A stretch of DNA of 64,000 nucleotides, from the NCBI RefSeq assembly GCF_018257575.1, contig NZ_JAERJP010000018.1, positions 1-64,000 on the forward strand, in the 5' to 3' direction. A program made the translations under genes and the position numbers. Origin of the DNA: Tatumella sp. JGM91 (GTDB lineage Bacteria > Pseudomonadota > Gammaproteobacteria > Enterobacterales > Enterobacteriaceae). Positions 33,466-44,703 of the stretch are shown piece by piece. The notes under the pieces are model-generated. The model did not search any database, was not told the DNA's origin, and saw only the letters and a program-made list of their open reading frames with translations. Within the stretch, counting starts at the first letter, position 1. Every line of letters starts with the position of its first letter.

Positions 33466-33660
33466 TGTATCAGACAAGTGTTAACACTGGCTGGTTTCGT
33501 TAAAGATTCCGAAAAAAAAGCCTGTAGTAAGATAATCAGTACAATCTGCAGGCGTAGCTGTCAGAATCAGAAATAATCAATTACTATGGGCGCGATTTAT
33601 TCAGGCACACGCACGCAAGGGGGAGATGTGCTCACGACAGAATGTAAAAAATCAGGATTG

Positions 33661-35193
33661 ATGAAAATGCACTGGGTTGGTGCTGCGGTCCTGCTTGCAA
33701 TGTATGCCAGCAACAGCTGGGCATTTGATCTGAATGATGTGGCCAGACAGGCAAAATCACTGGCTGATAAAAGTTATGAGGCACCGAAAAGTAATCTGCC
33801 TTCCCAGTTCCGGGACATGAAATTTGCGGATTATCAGAAAATTCAGTTCAGACAGGACAAAACCTATTGGGGTAAATTGCGTACCCCGTTTAAGCTCGAA
33901 TTCTATCCGGAAGGCATGTACTTCGATTTGCCGGTGAAACTGAACGAAGTGACCGCCTCTTCAGTGCGTGAGATTAAGTACAGCCCTGATTATTTCAACT
34001 TTTCCAATGTTCAGGCCGATGCGGACTCGGTGAAAAACCTCGGTTTTGCCGGGTTTAAAGTTCTGTATCCGCTGAACAGTAAAAACAAACAAGACGAGAT
34101 AACCAGTTTCCTCGGGGCCAGCTATTTCCGTGTGGTCGGTGCCGGACAAGTCTATGGACTGTCAGCGCGTGGCCTGGCGATTGATACCGCGTTACCGTCC
34201 GGTGAAGAGTTCCCGCGCTTTAAAGAGTTCTGGATCGAGCGACCGAAACCGCAGGATAAACAACTGGTGATCTATGCGCTGCTGGATTCGCCGCGGGCAA
34301 CCGGTGCTTACCGTTTTGTACTACACCCGGGGAAAGAAACCACTGTTGATGTCCGTTCTAAAATATACCTGCGTGATACGGTCGGCAAACTGGGGATTGC
34401 CCCGCTGACCAGTATGTTCCTGTTCGGCGCGAATCAGCCATCACCGGCCATGAACTACCGTAATGAATTACACGACTCTGACGGACTGTCGATCCATAAC
34501 GGTAACGGTGAATGGATCTGGCGACCGCTGAACAATCCGAAGCGTCTGGCGGTCAGTTCCTATTCACTGGAAAATCCGAAAGGGTTTGGTCTGTTACAGC
34601 GTAACCGTGACTTCAGCCATTATCAGGACCTGGATGACCGCTATGACTTACGGCCGAGTGGCTGGGTTGAGCCGCTGGGTAACTGGGGTAAAGGTCATGT
34701 TGAACTGGTAGAAATTCCGACCAATGATGAAACCAACGATAATATCGTTGCTTTCTGGTCACCGGAAAAAATGCCGGAAACGGGCAAGGCGTCAGACTTC
34801 AACTACCGTTTACATTTCACGGGTAACGAGTCTCAGCTGCACACGCCGGATGTGGCGTGGGTAAAAGATACCCTGCGTTCCGCGGGAGATGTACGACAGT
34901 CCAATCTGGTACGTCAGCCGGATGGTTCAATCGCCTTTATCGTCGATTTTACCGGTCAGGCAATGAGTAAACTGCCACAGGATACTCAGGTGTCTCCGCA
35001 AGTCAGTATCGGGGATAATGGTGACGTGGTGGAACAGAGTGTCCGTTATAATCCGGTCACTAAAGGCTGGCGTCTGATATTGCGATTGAAAGTCAAAGAC
35101 CCGAAAAAAACCACCGAAATGCGCGCTGCGTTAGTGAGTGGCGACAAAACGTTGACGGAAACCTGGAGCTATCAGTTACCTGCCAATGAATAA
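33661..35193 (+). CDS. opgG: OpgG, periplasmic glucan biosynthesis protein G
   Basis: A 510-residue protein (E. coli OpgG has 511). The ATG at 33661 gives [20 protein letters not shown], a signal peptide matching the E. coli start, with AGGA just upstream. A GTG at 33628 has a stronger GGGGGAG before it but would add an odd extension. Conserved blocks include [20 protein letters not shown] and [20 protein letters not shown]. It acts in the periplasm on the glucan backbone made by OpgH. It overlaps opgH by 8 nt. Confidence 0.94.
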   Translation: MKMHWVGAAVLLAMYASNSWAFDLNDVARQAKSLADKSYEAPKSNLPSQFRDMKFADYQKIQFRQDKTYWGKLRTPFKLEFYPEGMYFDLPVKLNEVTASSVREIKYSPDYFNFSNVQADADSVKNLGFAGFKVLYPLNSKNKQDEITSFLGASYFRVVGAGQVYGLSARGLAIDTALPSGEEFPRFKEFWIERPKPQDKQLVIYALLDSPRATGAYRFVLHPGKETTVDVRSKIYLRDTVGKLGIAPLTSMFLFGANQPSPAMNYRNELHDSDGLSIHNGNGEWIWRPLNNPKRLAVSSYSLENPKGFGLLQRNRDFSHYQDLDDRYDLRPSGWVEPLGNWGKGHVELVEIPTNDETNDNIVAFWSPEKMPETGKASDFNYRLHFTGNESQLHTPDVAWVKDTLRSAGDVRQSNLVRQPDGSIAFIVDFTGQAMSKLPQDTQVSPQVSIGDNGDVVEQSVRYNPVTKGWRLILRLKVKDPKKTTEMRAALVSGDKTLTETWSYQLPANE

Positions 35194-37738
35194 ATCTACC
35201 TTTAACCCCGAAAAATATGTCGATGCTCTGCCGCTGTCTGCGGCGGAGCAGGCACAGCTGCGTCCATCCGCAGAGACTGATTTTGCGGATTTACAGCAGC
35301 AACTTGGTCATGACAACGCCGCCAGTGATCGCGAGGATGATGCCGCACTGAAATCAGTGTCGGCCAGGATCCGGATGGCCTGGCCGGACTCCGTAGACGG
35401 AGGCCGGCAGTTTGGTAAAGATGACGCTGACCGGACGACCCTGAAAGCAACGCCGCCGCTGAAACGTGCCGGTATGTATCCCTCACCCTGGGAAACAAAC
35501 CCGCTGACCCGCATGTGGGGCGCGATGCGTGGCAGGGCCAAAAAGCCGCTGCATCAGGACCAGGCCAGTGTCGATGAGCGTATTGCCGAAGAGAAATGGC
35601 GTACTGTCGGTACCATTCGCCGTTATATTCTGCTGTTACTGACAATGGTTCAGACAGTGATTGCCACCTGGTATATGAAGACTATTTTACCTTACCAGGG
35701 CTGGGGGATGATTGATTCTTCGGAATTACTCAGCCAGAGCTGGCAACAGACGGTGCTGCAGCTGTTACCTTATGTCTTACAGACCGGCATTCTGATACTG
35801 TTTGCGATTCTGTTCTGCTGGGTGTCTGCCGGATTCTGGACGGCGCTGATGGGCTTCCTGCAATTAATGATCGGTAAGGATAAATACAGTATCTCCTATT
35901 CGACCACCGGAGAGGAGCCCCTGAATCCTGAACACCGTACCGCCCTGATTATGCCAATATGTAATGAGGATGTGGAAAGGGTGTTTGCCGGTCTGCGCGC
36001 CACCTGGGAGTCGGTGGTACGTACGGGTAACAGTGATCACTTTGATGTCTATATCCTCAGTGACAGCTATGATGCTGATATTGCTATTGCAGAACAGAAA
36101 GCCTGGATGGAGCTGGTCCGTGATGTCGGCGGTGCCGGTAAAATCTTCTATCGCCGTCGTCGCCGTCGTGTAAAACGTAAAAGCGGTAACATCGATGACT
36201 TCTGCCGCCGCTGGGGCAGTGAATACAGTTATATGGTGGTACTGGACGCCGACAGTGTGATGAGCGGTGAATGTCTGACCGGTCTGGTACGGATGATGGA
36301 AGCGAATCCTAATGCCGGTATCATTCAGTCTGCCCCGAAAGCCTCAGGGATGGATACTCTGTATGCCCGTTGTCAGCAATTTGCGACCCGGGTCTATGGG
36401 CCATTGTTTACTGCCGGTTTACACTTCTGGCAACTCGGGGAGTCTCACTATTGGGGACATAACGCGATTATCCGTGTGAAACCTTTTATTGAGCACTGTG
36501 CTCTCGCACCGTTGCCGGGGGAGGGGTCTTTCGCCGGGTCAATTCTTTCTCATGACTTTGTTGAAGCAGCACTGATGCGCCGCGCCGGCTGGGGGGTATG
36601 GATTGCCTATGACCTGCCGGGTTCTTATGAAGAATTGCCGCCCAACCTGCTGGATGAACTTAAACGTGACCGCCGCTGGTGTCACGGTAACCTGATGAAC
36701 TTCCGGCTGTTCCTGGTAAAAGGTATGCACCCGGTGCACCGCGCAGTGTTTCTGACAGGGGTGATGTCTTACCTGTCAGCGCCCTTATGGTTTATGTTCC
36801 TTGCCCTGTCGACAGCGTTGCAGGTGGTGCACACGCTGGTGGAACCGCAGTATTTTCTGCAACAGCGACAGCTGTTTCCTGTCTGGCCTCAGTGGCGACC
36901 GGAACTGGCGATTGCGTTATTCTCCACCACGCTGGTGCTGCTTTTCCTGCCGAAACTGTTAAGTATTATTCTTATCTGGTTTAAAGGCTCGAAACCTTAT
37001 GGTGGTCCGGTCCGGGTATTCCTGTCACTGATGCTGGAAATGTTATTCTCGGTATTACTGGCCCCGGTACGGATGTTATTCCATACAGTATTTGTGGTCA
37101 GTGCCTTCCTCGGGTTAAAAGCCGTGTGGAATTCACCACAGCGTGATGATGATGCTACGCCCTGGAAAGAAGCCTTTGCCCGCCATGGCTCGCAGATGCT
37201 GCTGGGAATTGTCTGGGCCTGGGGAATGGGGTATCTGGACCTCAACTTCCTGTGGTGGCTGGCACCGATCGTTTTCTCGCTGATCCTGTCGCCGTTTGTG
37301 TCCGTTTTCTCCAGCCGCGCAACCCTCGGGCTGAAGAGTCAGCGCGCCAGACTGTTTCTGATCCCCGAAGAGTATCAGCCACCGAAAGAGCTGGTAGATA
37401 CGGATGCTTACCTGCAGCTGAACCGTGGCAGAGCACTGGAAAACGGCTTTATGCATGCGCTGTTTAATCCGTCTTTCAACGCGCTGGCCACCGCAATGGC
37501 GACCTCCAGACACAAGCGTAGCCAGTTACTGGAGCATGCCCGTGACCGGCGGGTGGATCAGGCACTCAGTGACGTACCGGAAAAACTTAACCGGGATCAG
37601 CGTTTAGAAATCATCAGTGATCCGGTGGTTCTGGCACGGGTGCATAGCCGGCTCTGGCAGTCCGGTGATAAATATCACCAGTGGCTGAGCAGTTATCAGA
37701 ATCAGCCGCTTAACCCGCTGGCATTACCCCGCCACTGA
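35186..37738 (+). CDS. opgH: OpgH, osmoregulated periplasmic glucan glucosyltransferase
   Basis: An 850-residue inner-membrane glycosyltransferase of family 2 (E. coli 847 aa). Membrane helices at about 140-160 and 195-225 precede the cytoplasmic catalytic domain. That domain shows [32 protein letters not shown] (metal-binding Asp residues) and [13 protein letters not shown] (the QxxRW-type motif). A cluster of helices follows. It polymerises glucose from UDP-glucose and feeds OpgG. In E. coli OpgH also restrains FtsZ when UDP-glucose is high. Confidence 0.95.
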   Translation: MNKSTFNPEKYVDALPLSAAEQAQLRPSAETDFADLQQQLGHDNAASDREDDAALKSVSARIRMAWPDSVDGGRQFGKDDADRTTLKATPPLKRAGMYPSPWETNPLTRMWGAMRGRAKKPLHQDQASVDERIAEEKWRTVGTIRRYILLLLTMVQTVIATWYMKTILPYQGWGMIDSSELLSQSWQQTVLQLLPYVLQTGILILFAILFCWVSAGFWTALMGFLQLMIGKDKYSISYSTTGEEPLNPEHRTALIMPICNEDVERVFAGLRATWESVVRTGNSDHFDVYILSDSYDADIAIAEQKAWMELVRDVGGAGKIFYRRRRRRVKRKSGNIDDFCRRWGSEYSYMVVLDADSVMSGECLTGLVRMMEANPNAGIIQSAPKASGMDTLYARCQQFATRVYGPLFTAGLHFWQLGESHYWGHNAIIRVKPFIEHCALAPLPGEGSFAGSILSHDFVEAALMRRAGWGVWIAYDLPGSYEELPPNLLDELKRDRRWCHGNLMNFRLFLVKGMHPVHRAVFLTGVMSYLSAPLWFMFLALSTALQVVHTLVEPQYFLQQRQLFPVWPQWRPELAIALFSTTLVLLFLPKLLSIILIWFKGSKPYGGPVRVFLSLMLEMLFSVLLAPVRMLFHTVFVVSAFLGLKAVWNSPQRDDDATPWKEAFARHGSQMLLGIVWAWGMGYLDLNFLWWLAPIVFSLILSPFVSVFSSRATLGLKSQRARLFLIPEEYQPPKELVDTDAYLQLNRGRALENGFMHALFNPSFNALATAMATSRHKRSQLLEHARDRRVDQALSDVPEKLNRDQRLEIISDPVVLARVHSRLWQSGDKYHQWLSSYQNQPLNPLALPRH

Positions 37739-37764
37739 ACGGGCGTTACTCTGACGGCTACAAA

Positions 37765-37790
37765 CCCCTGACTGGCTCAGGGGTTTTTTT
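37765..37790 (+). terminator. Intrinsic terminator after opgH
   Basis: CCCCTGA and TCAGGGG form a 7-bp stem (37765-37771 and 37777-37783) with a 5-nt loop and a run of seven T. Confidence 0.85.
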
Positions 37791-37906
37791 ATCCCTGCAG
37801 CAGCGGAATTAACAATAATCCGACAAAAAACAGAGAATTCCTTATCGGCACCCGCGGGGGAAACAGGCTAGACTACGCGGCACTGAAAGATAAAGGGTAT
37901 CACAGA

Positions 37907-38134
37907 ATGAGAGTCGTAATGCTGGCGGGATGTATGATGTTACTGACCGGCTGTGGCAGTATTATCAGCCGTACAGTGCCTGGTCAGGGCCACGGACACC
38001 AGTATTACCCGGGGGTGCAGTGGGATATGCGTGACGGGGGGCTGCGTTATCTGACGTTACTCGACCTGCCACTGTCTCTGATTATTGACACACTGTTACT
38101 GCCGGTGGATGCAAAACACGGAGCTTACGATTGA
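37907..38134 (+). CDS. yceK: YceK, small outer-membrane-type lipoprotein
   Basis: A 75-residue lipoprotein with lipobox LLTGC (Cys16). The body WDMRDGGLRYLTLLDLPLSLIIDTLLLPVD is characteristic of YceK (DUF1375). E. coli has it in the same place after opgH. Its function is not established. Confidence 0.88.
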   Translation: MRVVMLAGCMMLLTGCGSIISRTVPGQGHGHQYYPGVQWDMRDGGLRYLTLLDLPLSLIIDTLLLPVDAKHGAYD

Positions 38135-38152
38135 TTCACCGGCCAGTGTTTG

Positions 38153-38548
38153 TTACCAGCGTTCAGCCTCGCTGTCGTCATCATTCCATTCTTCGGCGGC
38201 GGCTTCCCCTTCTTCGGTATCTGTAGGAGGGGTCAGCTGGAATTCGCCTTCATCCCATTCATGCAGTGTGTTTTCGTCCTGCCATTCCAGCGTCAGTTCC
38301 TGAGGGTCAAAATCTCCTGACCAGATAGCCTGCGCGGCATCATCATAGAGTAATGGCAGACATTCACTGGTTTCCTGATTTTCGTCGTCTGAGAATTGCG
38401 CCTGCCACATAATATCACCGTCCTGCATTACATATTTCTGTAAAGCAAACTGACTGATTTCCGGCTCGTGGTCAGCTTCCGGATGATCGGCCAGAAACTG
38501 TTCCCGTGCGGCATCGATTGCTTCAGACAGGGTGCTAAAAAGATCCAT
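38153..38548 (-). CDS. msyB: MsyB, acidic cytoplasmic protein
   Basis: A 131-residue, strongly acidic protein. The ends match E. coli MsyB (124 aa): LSEAIDAAREQFLADHPEAD at the start and ENTLHEWDEGEFQLTPPTD near the end, followed by a Glu/Asp-rich tail. Overexpressed MsyB suppresses secY and secA defects in E. coli; its normal role is unclear. Confidence 0.92.
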   Translation of the reverse strand: MDLFSTLSEAIDAAREQFLADHPEADHEPEISQFALQKYVMQDGDIMWQAQFSDDENQETSECLPLLYDDAAQAIWSGDFDPQELTLEWQDENTLHEWDEGEFQLTPPTDTEEGEAAAEEWNDDDSEAERW

Positions 38549-38675
38549 ATGATAACCTCAGATTATCCGTGAGAAGAATGTAAAGCATAGATCAAAACAG
38601 ACAGGGGGCAACCGGCGGAGTGAAGGATTTACGGCGTGCCGCCCGGAATGTGTATTGCCGGGCAGCAGTGGCAGA

Positions 38676-39599
38676 TTAATACAGCGAAGGTTCACCTTCC
38701 GGCTGAGTTTTAAAGCGGCGGTGTAGCCACATATACTGTTCCGGGGCCAGCAGGATAGCCTCTTCGACAATCTGATTCATACGGGTGGCAGTTGACACTT
38801 CATCAGTCAGCGGAATGGAGTCACTGGCATCCGGTAAAATCACCATTTCGTAACCACGGCCATTCGGTAACCGGCGGGGCACAAACGGGATGACGGTCGG
38901 ATGACTGGTGCGCATTAGCATATAGGTACCGCGGGTGGTTGCTGCTGTTCCGACCGCGAAAAAGGGTGCAAAAACACTGGCGCGCGGGCCATAGTCATGG
39001 TCCGGCGCGTACCAGATAATCTGATTATTTTTCAGCGCGCGGATCATACCTTTAACGTCTTTACGGTCAATCATATCTTTATTGGAACGCATCCGGCCGT
39101 AGGTTTGCAGCCAGTCGAGGAGTTTATTGTCATTCGGACGATACACGCCGATACCCGGATTAAATACACCAAAAATACGGGCCCCCAGTTCCAGCGTCAG
39201 AAAATGCATCCCGATTAACAATATGCCACGGCCACTGGCCAGTGCAGTATCAATATGTTCCAGTCCGGAAACCCTGAACCACTTACGTACCCGCCATTCC
39301 GGCCAGAACCAGGCCATCCCGGTTTCCATCAGGCCCATACCGACAGATTCAAAATTATGTACCAGCAGTGCTTCGCGATCAGCCACCGGCATCGCAGGAA
39401 AACACAGTTCCAGATTACGTCTGGCAGTGATCACCCGGCTTTTCAGAAAATGCATGGATAAACGACCAAGATTAGTCCCTATAAAATAGAGCACCGGGTA
39501 GGGCAGTAATACCAGAAGGTACAGAAAAACAATCCCCAGCCAGGTAAGCCAGTAACGCGGATGGAAAAGGCTTCGGTTAAATTCAGGCAATTGAGTCAT
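38676..39599 (-). CDS. lpxL: LpxL, Kdo2-lipid IVA lauroyltransferase
   Basis: A 307-residue lysophospholipid-acyltransferase-like enzyme with an N-terminal membrane helix (about 14-34). The catalytic HxxxxE motif is in [17 protein letters not shown], and the [20 protein letters not shown] block follows. The C-terminus [17 protein letters not shown] is typical of LpxL. It adds the secondary lauroyl chain during lipid A synthesis at the inner membrane. mdtG, which sits between msyB and lpxL in E. coli, is absent. Confidence 0.94.
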   Translation of the reverse strand: MTQLPEFNRSLFHPRYWLTWLGIVFLYLLVLLPYPVLYFIGTNLGRLSMHFLKSRVITARRNLELCFPAMPVADREALLVHNFESVGMGLMETGMAWFWPEWRVRKWFRVSGLEHIDTALASGRGILLIGMHFLTLELGARIFGVFNPGIGVYRPNDNKLLDWLQTYGRMRSNKDMIDRKDVKGMIRALKNNQIIWYAPDHDYGPRASVFAPFFAVGTAATTRGTYMLMRTSHPTVIPFVPRRLPNGRGYEMVILPDASDSIPLTDEVSTATRMNQIVEEAILLAPEQYMWLHRRFKTQPEGEPSLY

Positions 39600-39848
39600 A
39601 TTATTTTATTATTTCCAGGTTTCCGTGGAACGACAGGGGAATCACTTCCCCACAATTCGGCGACTATTGTGCCATTTTTTTAGCTAAGCTAAAACGCAAT
39701 ATACGGGGGGGGCAGCTACCGGACAGCGGTGTATCGCGAAGATTTAGCATGATTCGCCAAAGAATCGGTAGTCCCCGTTTTTTCATGATAACAAATCAGT
39801 TATCATACGCGCCCCCGATAATGAGTATAGATGACAGGAACGAACACC

Positions 39849-40901
39849 ATGCCAGTGTTACATAACCTTGTATCCAATAAAGAGCTGAAAGAGCGGATGC
39901 TGGCCGAAACCGAGCCACGAACAACCGTCTCTTTTTATAAATATTTTCAGATCACTGATCCTCAGGCATTCCGTGACAGTCTGTATATTCTGTTAACGTC
40001 ATTACAGGTTTTTGGCCGTATTTATGTGGCACATGAAGGGATTAATGCCCAGATCAGTGTACCGGCCAGCCGTTATGAAGAGATGAAACAGGCACTGTAC
40101 AGTTTTGATCCGGCCCTTAATCATCTGCGTATGAATATTGCGCTGGATGACGATGGTAAATCCTTCTGGGTATTACGCCTGAAAGTCCGTGACCGTATTG
40201 TGGCAGATGGAATTGAAGATGACAGTTTTGATGCCAGTGATGTGGGCGATTATCTGAAAGCCGACCAGGTCAATCAGATGCTGGATGATCCGGATGCGGT
40301 ATTTGTCGATATGCGTAATCATTACGAATACGAGGTCGGACATTTTGATCGCGCGATGGAGATTCCGGCGGATACTTTCCGTGACCAGCTGCCGATGGCT
40401 GTCGATATGCTGGAACAGCAGAAAGATAAAAAAATTGTGATGTACTGTACCGGCGGGATCCGTTGCGAAAAGGCCAGCGCCTGGATGCGACATAACGGCT
40501 TCAGTAATGTTTACCATATTGAAGGCGGGATCATCGAATATACCCGCCGCGCCCGGGAGCAGGGGCTGCCTATCCGTTTTAAAGGTAAAAACTTCGTGTT
40601 TGATGAACGGATGGGTGAACGTATTTCCGATGATGTGCTGGCACACTGTCATCAGTGCGGCACCCCCTGTGACAGTCATGTTAATTGCATTAATGATGGC
40701 TGCCATTTATTGTTTATCCAGTGCCCGCAGTGCGCGGAAAAATATCATGGCTGCTGTAGCCCGATGTGCATGGAAGAGTCTCAGTTATCGCCGGACGAGC
40801 AACGCTTGCGCCGTGCGGGGCGGGAAACCAGTAATAAGATCTTTAATAAATCACGCGGAGTATTACGTATGACTCTGCCACAACCGGTTAAACCGGAATA
40901 A
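39849..40901 (+). CDS. trhO: TrhO (YceA), tRNA uridine(34) hydroxylase
   Basis: A 350-residue protein aligned with E. coli TrhO throughout. An N-terminal UPF0176 domain contains [20 protein letters not shown] and [20 protein letters not shown] rhodanese domain carries the active Cys in [17 protein letters not shown] Cys-rich C-terminal zinc-type segment ([30 protein letters not shown]) ends it. It makes 5-hydroxyuridine at tRNA position 34. The ATG at 39849 matches the E. coli start; the frame to 39831 is not needed. Confidence 0.95.
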   Translation: MPVLHNLVSNKELKERMLAETEPRTTVSFYKYFQITDPQAFRDSLYILLTSLQVFGRIYVAHEGINAQISVPASRYEEMKQALYSFDPALNHLRMNIALDDDGKSFWVLRLKVRDRIVADGIEDDSFDASDVGDYLKADQVNQMLDDPDAVFVDMRNHYEYEVGHFDRAMEIPADTFRDQLPMAVDMLEQQKDKKIVMYCTGGIRCEKASAWMRHNGFSNVYHIEGGIIEYTRRAREQGLPIRFKGKNFVFDERMGERISDDVLAHCHQCGTPCDSHVNCINDGCHLLFIQCPQCAEKYHGCCSPMCMEESQLSPDEQRLRRAGRETSNKIFNKSRGVLRMTLPQPVKPE

Positions 40902-40943
40902 TAACAATTAACGCCGGATAAAATCAGGCATATTGTTATCAGG

Positions 40944-40973
40944 AAACAGCCCCCGTGACAGCAGGGGCTGTTT
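40944..40973. terminator. Bidirectional terminator between trhO and the phosphatase gene
   Basis: AAACAGCCCC and GGGGCTGTTT pair over 10 bp around a 10-nt loop, and TTTTATA follows on the plus strand. It lies between two converging genes. Confidence 0.7.
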
Positions 40974-40979
40974 TATATA

Positions 40980-42704
40980 TCAGACCGGAAAACGCAGTAT
41001 TTCGGTTAAGTCACCCATCGGGGCAGACCCTTGTTTCGCCAGCGCTTTGTCGCGGGTCTGCAGACCCGGTAATTTCGGTAAATCATAGACCCGGCTGATT
41101 AACCGCAGAATTGAGCCGGTATCATACTGGGTATGTTCCACATGGCCTTTCAGGGCAAAGGGTGACACCACCAGTGCGGGTATCCGGGTGCCCGGTCCCC
41201 AGCGGTCGCCTTTCGGCGGAGCAACATGATCCCACCAGCCGCCATTCTCATCGAAAGTAATCACCACCACAGTATTATCCCACTGCGGGCTTTGCTGCAG
41301 GCGGTTAACAATATGGGCAATATGACGGTCCCCGGATTCTACATCTGAATAACCGGCATGCATATTCAGGTTACCCTGTGGCTTATAGAAAGTGACCGGT
41401 GGTAATTTTCCGGCATCGACATCTGCCAGAAATTTATTGGTCGCAGCCGTATCCCCCAGCCCGCCGTCACGCAGGTGTTTTGCCCGTCGCTCAGGGTGTT
41501 GCGGGCCGAGATCAGCAAAGTAGTTCAGGGGCTGATGATGCAGCTGGAAATCAGGGCGGGCAGGAAAAGTATCACTGTCTTTTTTACCGTCAACGGCAAA
41601 CTGCCAGCCGCCTGAATACCAGGCCCAGTCAATACCTTTATCCGACAACAGGTCCCCGATATGCTGGTGTGTCTGTGCCGGCAGAGTTTTAGGTGAAGAA
41701 AGATCTGCCAGTGCCGGATTATTTTTGTCCCGGCTGCCTGATGGCCAGTACGGCGGCAGCATAGTATTTACCGCATAGCCATCGGGGGTCAGCTGGCTGG
41801 GACCGAACTGAGGGATCCCCTGTAATGCGCTGGTCGGTGAGCTGTCTTTTGGTTTCAGACGCGGATCGGTCGGGTCGTCGCTCATCAGGGTAGCGACCTG
41901 ATCTTTCGCCGGTGACTGGTGGACATCCGGATAAAACGGCGGGCGGGCGCAGACCAGATACTGGTGGTTAAGGAATGAACCGCCAAAAGCGCCCTGGAAA
42001 AAGTTATCACAGAGAGTATATTCGCTGGCCAGATTCCACAGGCGCATATTATAGGCACCATCTCCGTAATGGCCCATCGTCAGGGCACCTGAATCTGCCC
42101 AGGCGACGAATTTATCGTTTTTTCCGCCGTTAATCTGCATCTGGTTCTGATAGAACACATGCCAGAGATCGCGGGTGATCACACCCTGTGGCAGAGCTTC
42201 ACCATCGGGCCCCTTCAGCGCGAAGGGTTTATTAGGCAGATGCTGCATATACGGGGCATTTTCTGCGACCTGGTAACGGGTATGGTTGACGGTTTGTTCG
42301 TCAGGTACCAGTCCTTTCCAGACCGGGGGAAACTCGCTCAGTAGTGTGCCATCGCGGTCGCGCTGCTGATACTGTTGCGGGTGCAGTTCGGAAAGGGGAT
42401 GTTTTACCCCCGGGAAATTGGCAAATAAATTATTAAAGCTGCGGTTTTCTGCATAGATAACAACAATATTGCGGACATGCTTTCTCAGCAATTGATCCTG
42501 CTGTTTCTCAGGCAGTTTATTTAAGGCTACAGGCTGATGAGCAGATGGCGTTTTTGCGTCTGCCAGCGGCAGTATCCCCGAACTCAGGCCGATAACCGAG
42601 GCTCCGGCGAGGAAGCGACGGCGGGCCGGGTTGTCAGGACGCGTATTTTGCGCCGAAGGCTGCTGTCCGGTAGCGTCATTCTTCTCATTTTCTGGTTTCT
42701 TCAT
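40980..42704 (-). CDS. AcpA/phospholipase C-superfamily phosphatase, Tat-exported
   Basis: A 574-residue enzyme with a Tat signal (PARRRFLAGASVIGLSS). The alkaline-phosphatase-like phosphoesterase fold shows IVVIYAENRSFNNLFANFPG (metal and nucleophile region), DNFFQGAFGGSFLNHQYLVC and VVVITFDENGGWWDHVAPP. It matches acid phosphatase AcpA/phospholipase C relatives and should cleave phosphate esters in the periplasm. The ATG at 42704 is chosen over GTG 42710. It stands where E. coli has yceI-yceJ-yceO, so it is accessory to the conserved block. Confidence 0.85.
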   Translation of the reverse strand: MKKPENEKNDATGQQPSAQNTRPDNPARRRFLAGASVIGLSSGILPLADAKTPSAHQPVALNKLPEKQQDQLLRKHVRNIVVIYAENRSFNNLFANFPGVKHPLSELHPQQYQQRDRDGTLLSEFPPVWKGLVPDEQTVNHTRYQVAENAPYMQHLPNKPFALKGPDGEALPQGVITRDLWHVFYQNQMQINGGKNDKFVAWADSGALTMGHYGDGAYNMRLWNLASEYTLCDNFFQGAFGGSFLNHQYLVCARPPFYPDVHQSPAKDQVATLMSDDPTDPRLKPKDSSPTSALQGIPQFGPSQLTPDGYAVNTMLPPYWPSGSRDKNNPALADLSSPKTLPAQTHQHIGDLLSDKGIDWAWYSGGWQFAVDGKKDSDTFPARPDFQLHHQPLNYFADLGPQHPERRAKHLRDGGLGDTAATNKFLADVDAGKLPPVTFYKPQGNLNMHAGYSDVESGDRHIAHIVNRLQQSPQWDNTVVVITFDENGGWWDHVAPPKGDRWGPGTRIPALVVSPFALKGHVEHTQYDTGSILRLISRVYDLPKLPGLQTRDKALAKQGSAPMGDLTEILRFPV

Positions 42705-42948
42705 TTGCACATAACCTTAATAGATTCATCATGGTAAAAGCAGCCAGAATCCTATAAGGCAGTTATGACAATATTATTACAACCACAGACTGGCGGAGGT
42801 ACCGGCAGAAAAGAGCCTTCGTGACCGGGAGACCGGGCCAGCCCGGGGTACAGACCCGCGCAGGGTAAAATAGACAGCCCGCAGGGCCGCAGGAATGAAT
42901 TGGTTTGTTACAATTACCCTGCGCCAGAGCGGCAGCAGGGTAACGCAT

Positions 42949-44067
42949 TCAGCCAGTGAAGCGCTGCAGAGAAAAAGGTTTTACTGAGTCGGGTAACTGT
43001 CCCTGAGTAGCAAAATGGCAGGCAATTTCGCCTAACACCGGAGAAAACTTAAAGCCATGGCCGCTTAGCCCGGTGATCACCAGACAATCCGGGGTATCCG
43101 GCAGAGTATCAATAATAAAATCTTCATCCGGCGACATATCATAACTGCAGGACTCGCCATACAGACAGCCACCCACACCACTCAGACACTGGCGCAGAAA
43201 AGCGAAACACTCGCTGCCATCCCGGGCGATACTGCCAAAGGGCGGGCGGGGCTGATTCAGGGATAAGGGTTGTCCGCCGTCATGGCGTCCGGCTTTCAGA
43301 GCATTGTCCTGTGCCGGAAATCCGTAGTACTGGCTGCCGTCGTCCAGTTCGATACTGAACCCCGGGAAATGGTTGTTTTCACTATAGCGCCCGTCAGCCT
43401 GAAACCAGGAAAATACTTTGCGTATCGGGGTGACAGGTAATCCGGGCAACAGAGTCTGCACTGTGCTGCCGGAACTGACCAGCAGCTTGCGCCCGAAGTA
43501 CTCACCTTCGGCAGTGGTGACTTTTTGCAGACCATCCTGCCGGCCGATGGCAGTGACGGGGCAATTAAACAGCTGGCCGCACCCCTGTTCCCTCGCCAGC
43601 CGGATCCAGTGTTCTATCGCACTTTCGGCAGAAAGATAACCGGCATCCTGTTCGTAAACGGCACAGAAGTGTTCAGGCAGGGTAATTTCAGGCCAGCGTT
43701 GCTGTACCTGCTTTGCAGTCAGGGTCTCTGTATTCAGTGACCAGCGTTGTGCACTGGTCCTGATATTTTCCATAAATCCCGAACCGCGGGGACCGGCATT
43801 TAATACACCACAGGGATGTAACAGCTTAACCCCGGCGGTTTGTTCAAATTCCTGCCACAGTGCCTTACTGCGCAGCAGCAGGGGAACATATTTTTCACCT
43901 TCGCCATAGGCATAACGGATCAGGCGGCTGGTGCCATGGTGTGCCCCCTGTTTATGGGGAGGATGGTGAGCATCAATCATCAATACATTCAGTCCTGCAC
44001 GGCTGGCGTAATAACCGGCCGCTGCACCGGCAGAGCCACTGCCGGCAATTATTAAATCGTAAATCAT
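42949..44067 (-). CDS. solA: SolA, N-methyl-L-tryptophan oxidase
   Basis: A 372-residue monomeric sarcosine oxidase-family flavoenzyme (E. coli SolA has 372). The FAD-binding loop is IIAGSGSAGAAAGYYASRAG. GTSRLIRYAYGEGEKYVPLL follows. GGCLYGESCSYDMSPDEDFII holds the Cys that links covalently to FAD, and GLSGHGFKFSPVLGEI ends it. It oxidatively demethylates N-methyl amino acids in the cytoplasm. Confidence 0.93.
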   Translation of the reverse strand: MIYDLIIAGSGSAGAAAGYYASRAGLNVLMIDAHHPPHKQGAHHGTSRLIRYAYGEGEKYVPLLLRSKALWQEFEQTAGVKLLHPCGVLNAGPRGSGFMENIRTSAQRWSLNTETLTAKQVQQRWPEITLPEHFCAVYEQDAGYLSAESAIEHWIRLAREQGCGQLFNCPVTAIGRQDGLQKVTTAEGEYFGRKLLVSSGSTVQTLLPGLPVTPIRKVFSWFQADGRYSENNHFPGFSIELDDGSQYYGFPAQDNALKAGRHDGGQPLSLNQPRPPFGSIARDGSECFAFLRQCLSGVGGCLYGESCSYDMSPDEDFIIDTLPDTPDCLVITGLSGHGFKFSPVLGEIACHFATQGQLPDSVKPFSLQRFTG

Positions 44068-44134
44068 TCCCGTTAACCCCCTGAGACAGTGCGGATAAAC
44101 AGGATAACAGAGCCCTGAATGATAGCAAAAATAA

Positions 44135-44154
44135 AGGCACCCGGTCGGGTGCCT
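44135..44154 (-). terminator. Intrinsic terminator after bssS
   Basis: GGCACCC and GGGTGCC form a 7-bp stem with a GGTC loop (8 bp counting the flanking A-T pair). On the minus strand TTTATTTTTG follows. It closes the leftward bssS transcript before solA. Confidence 0.75.
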
Positions 44155-44173
44155 GCTGACGAGGGAGCAGAGA

Positions 44174-44428
44174 CTAATGTTTTAACGGATGGAGGGGCCG
44201 GTCTTCGGCTGACTCTATTTTGGCAATACCGGCTTCCAGAATCGATATAAACTGCCGCGCCACATCAGTGGTCAGCCAGTAGGTCGGTCCTATATCCGCT
44301 TCTTCTTCTTTCTGTTGCATCGACGATAATGAATGCAGGCGGATCATCATTGCATCATAGACATCAACGGTGCTGATATCCCAGCCGACCAGTGAATGGG
44401 TCTGAATGACATCTTTCTCTCTATCCAT
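44174..44428 (-). CDS. bssS: BssS, biofilm regulator
   Basis: An 84-residue protein matching E. coli BssS: KDVIQTHSLVGWDISTVDVY and WLTTDVARQFISILEAGIAKIES are almost identical. In E. coli it influences biofilm formation through indole and uptake signals by an unknown mechanism. Confidence 0.92.
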   Translation of the reverse strand: MDREKDVIQTHSLVGWDISTVDVYDAMMIRLHSLSSMQQKEEEADIGPTYWLTTDVARQFISILEAGIAKIESAEDRPLHPLKH

Positions 44429-44700
44429 AAAACCCCCTGATTACTCGTGAAACGACGTGTATATTGAGGTTTAGCTCCAGCCTGTGTAAAAAATTGCAAG
44501 GCAATATAATTATAACATGTATCCTGAAAACTGGCAGAAACGCAATAAAATATTGCGGGGGATGGCAGAAAAACAGCCCGTTCAAACCGGGCTGTGTCCC
44601 CTGACAGGGCTCTCGCGGCAAGAGTACAGGGTTGACCTGCACCATATTGTTTCCGGGCCGGGTCGCAGGCGATTACTACAGGCTACGGGTCAGTAAAGCC
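44429..44700. other. Gap between bssS and the SOS-RNA candidate
   Basis: No gene is supported; dinI, present at this place in E. coli, is absent. A hairpin at 44573-44595 (ACAGCCCG pairing with CGGGCTGT) runs into TTTTT on the minus strand and looks like a second leftward intrinsic terminator. The remainder should include the bssS promoter. Confidence 0.5.
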
Positions 44701-44703
44701 GAA

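Noticed and set aside
40173-40706. 177-codon minus-strand frame inside trhO
   Set aside because: Antisense shadow of a highly conserved gene with no plausible start or homology.
44421-44645. 74-codon frame between bssS and the LexA box as a possible dinI relic
   Set aside because: Its sequence has no similarity to DinI (no acidic helix ending like ADDWFVSE) and it spans a terminator-like hairpin and the bssS upstream region.
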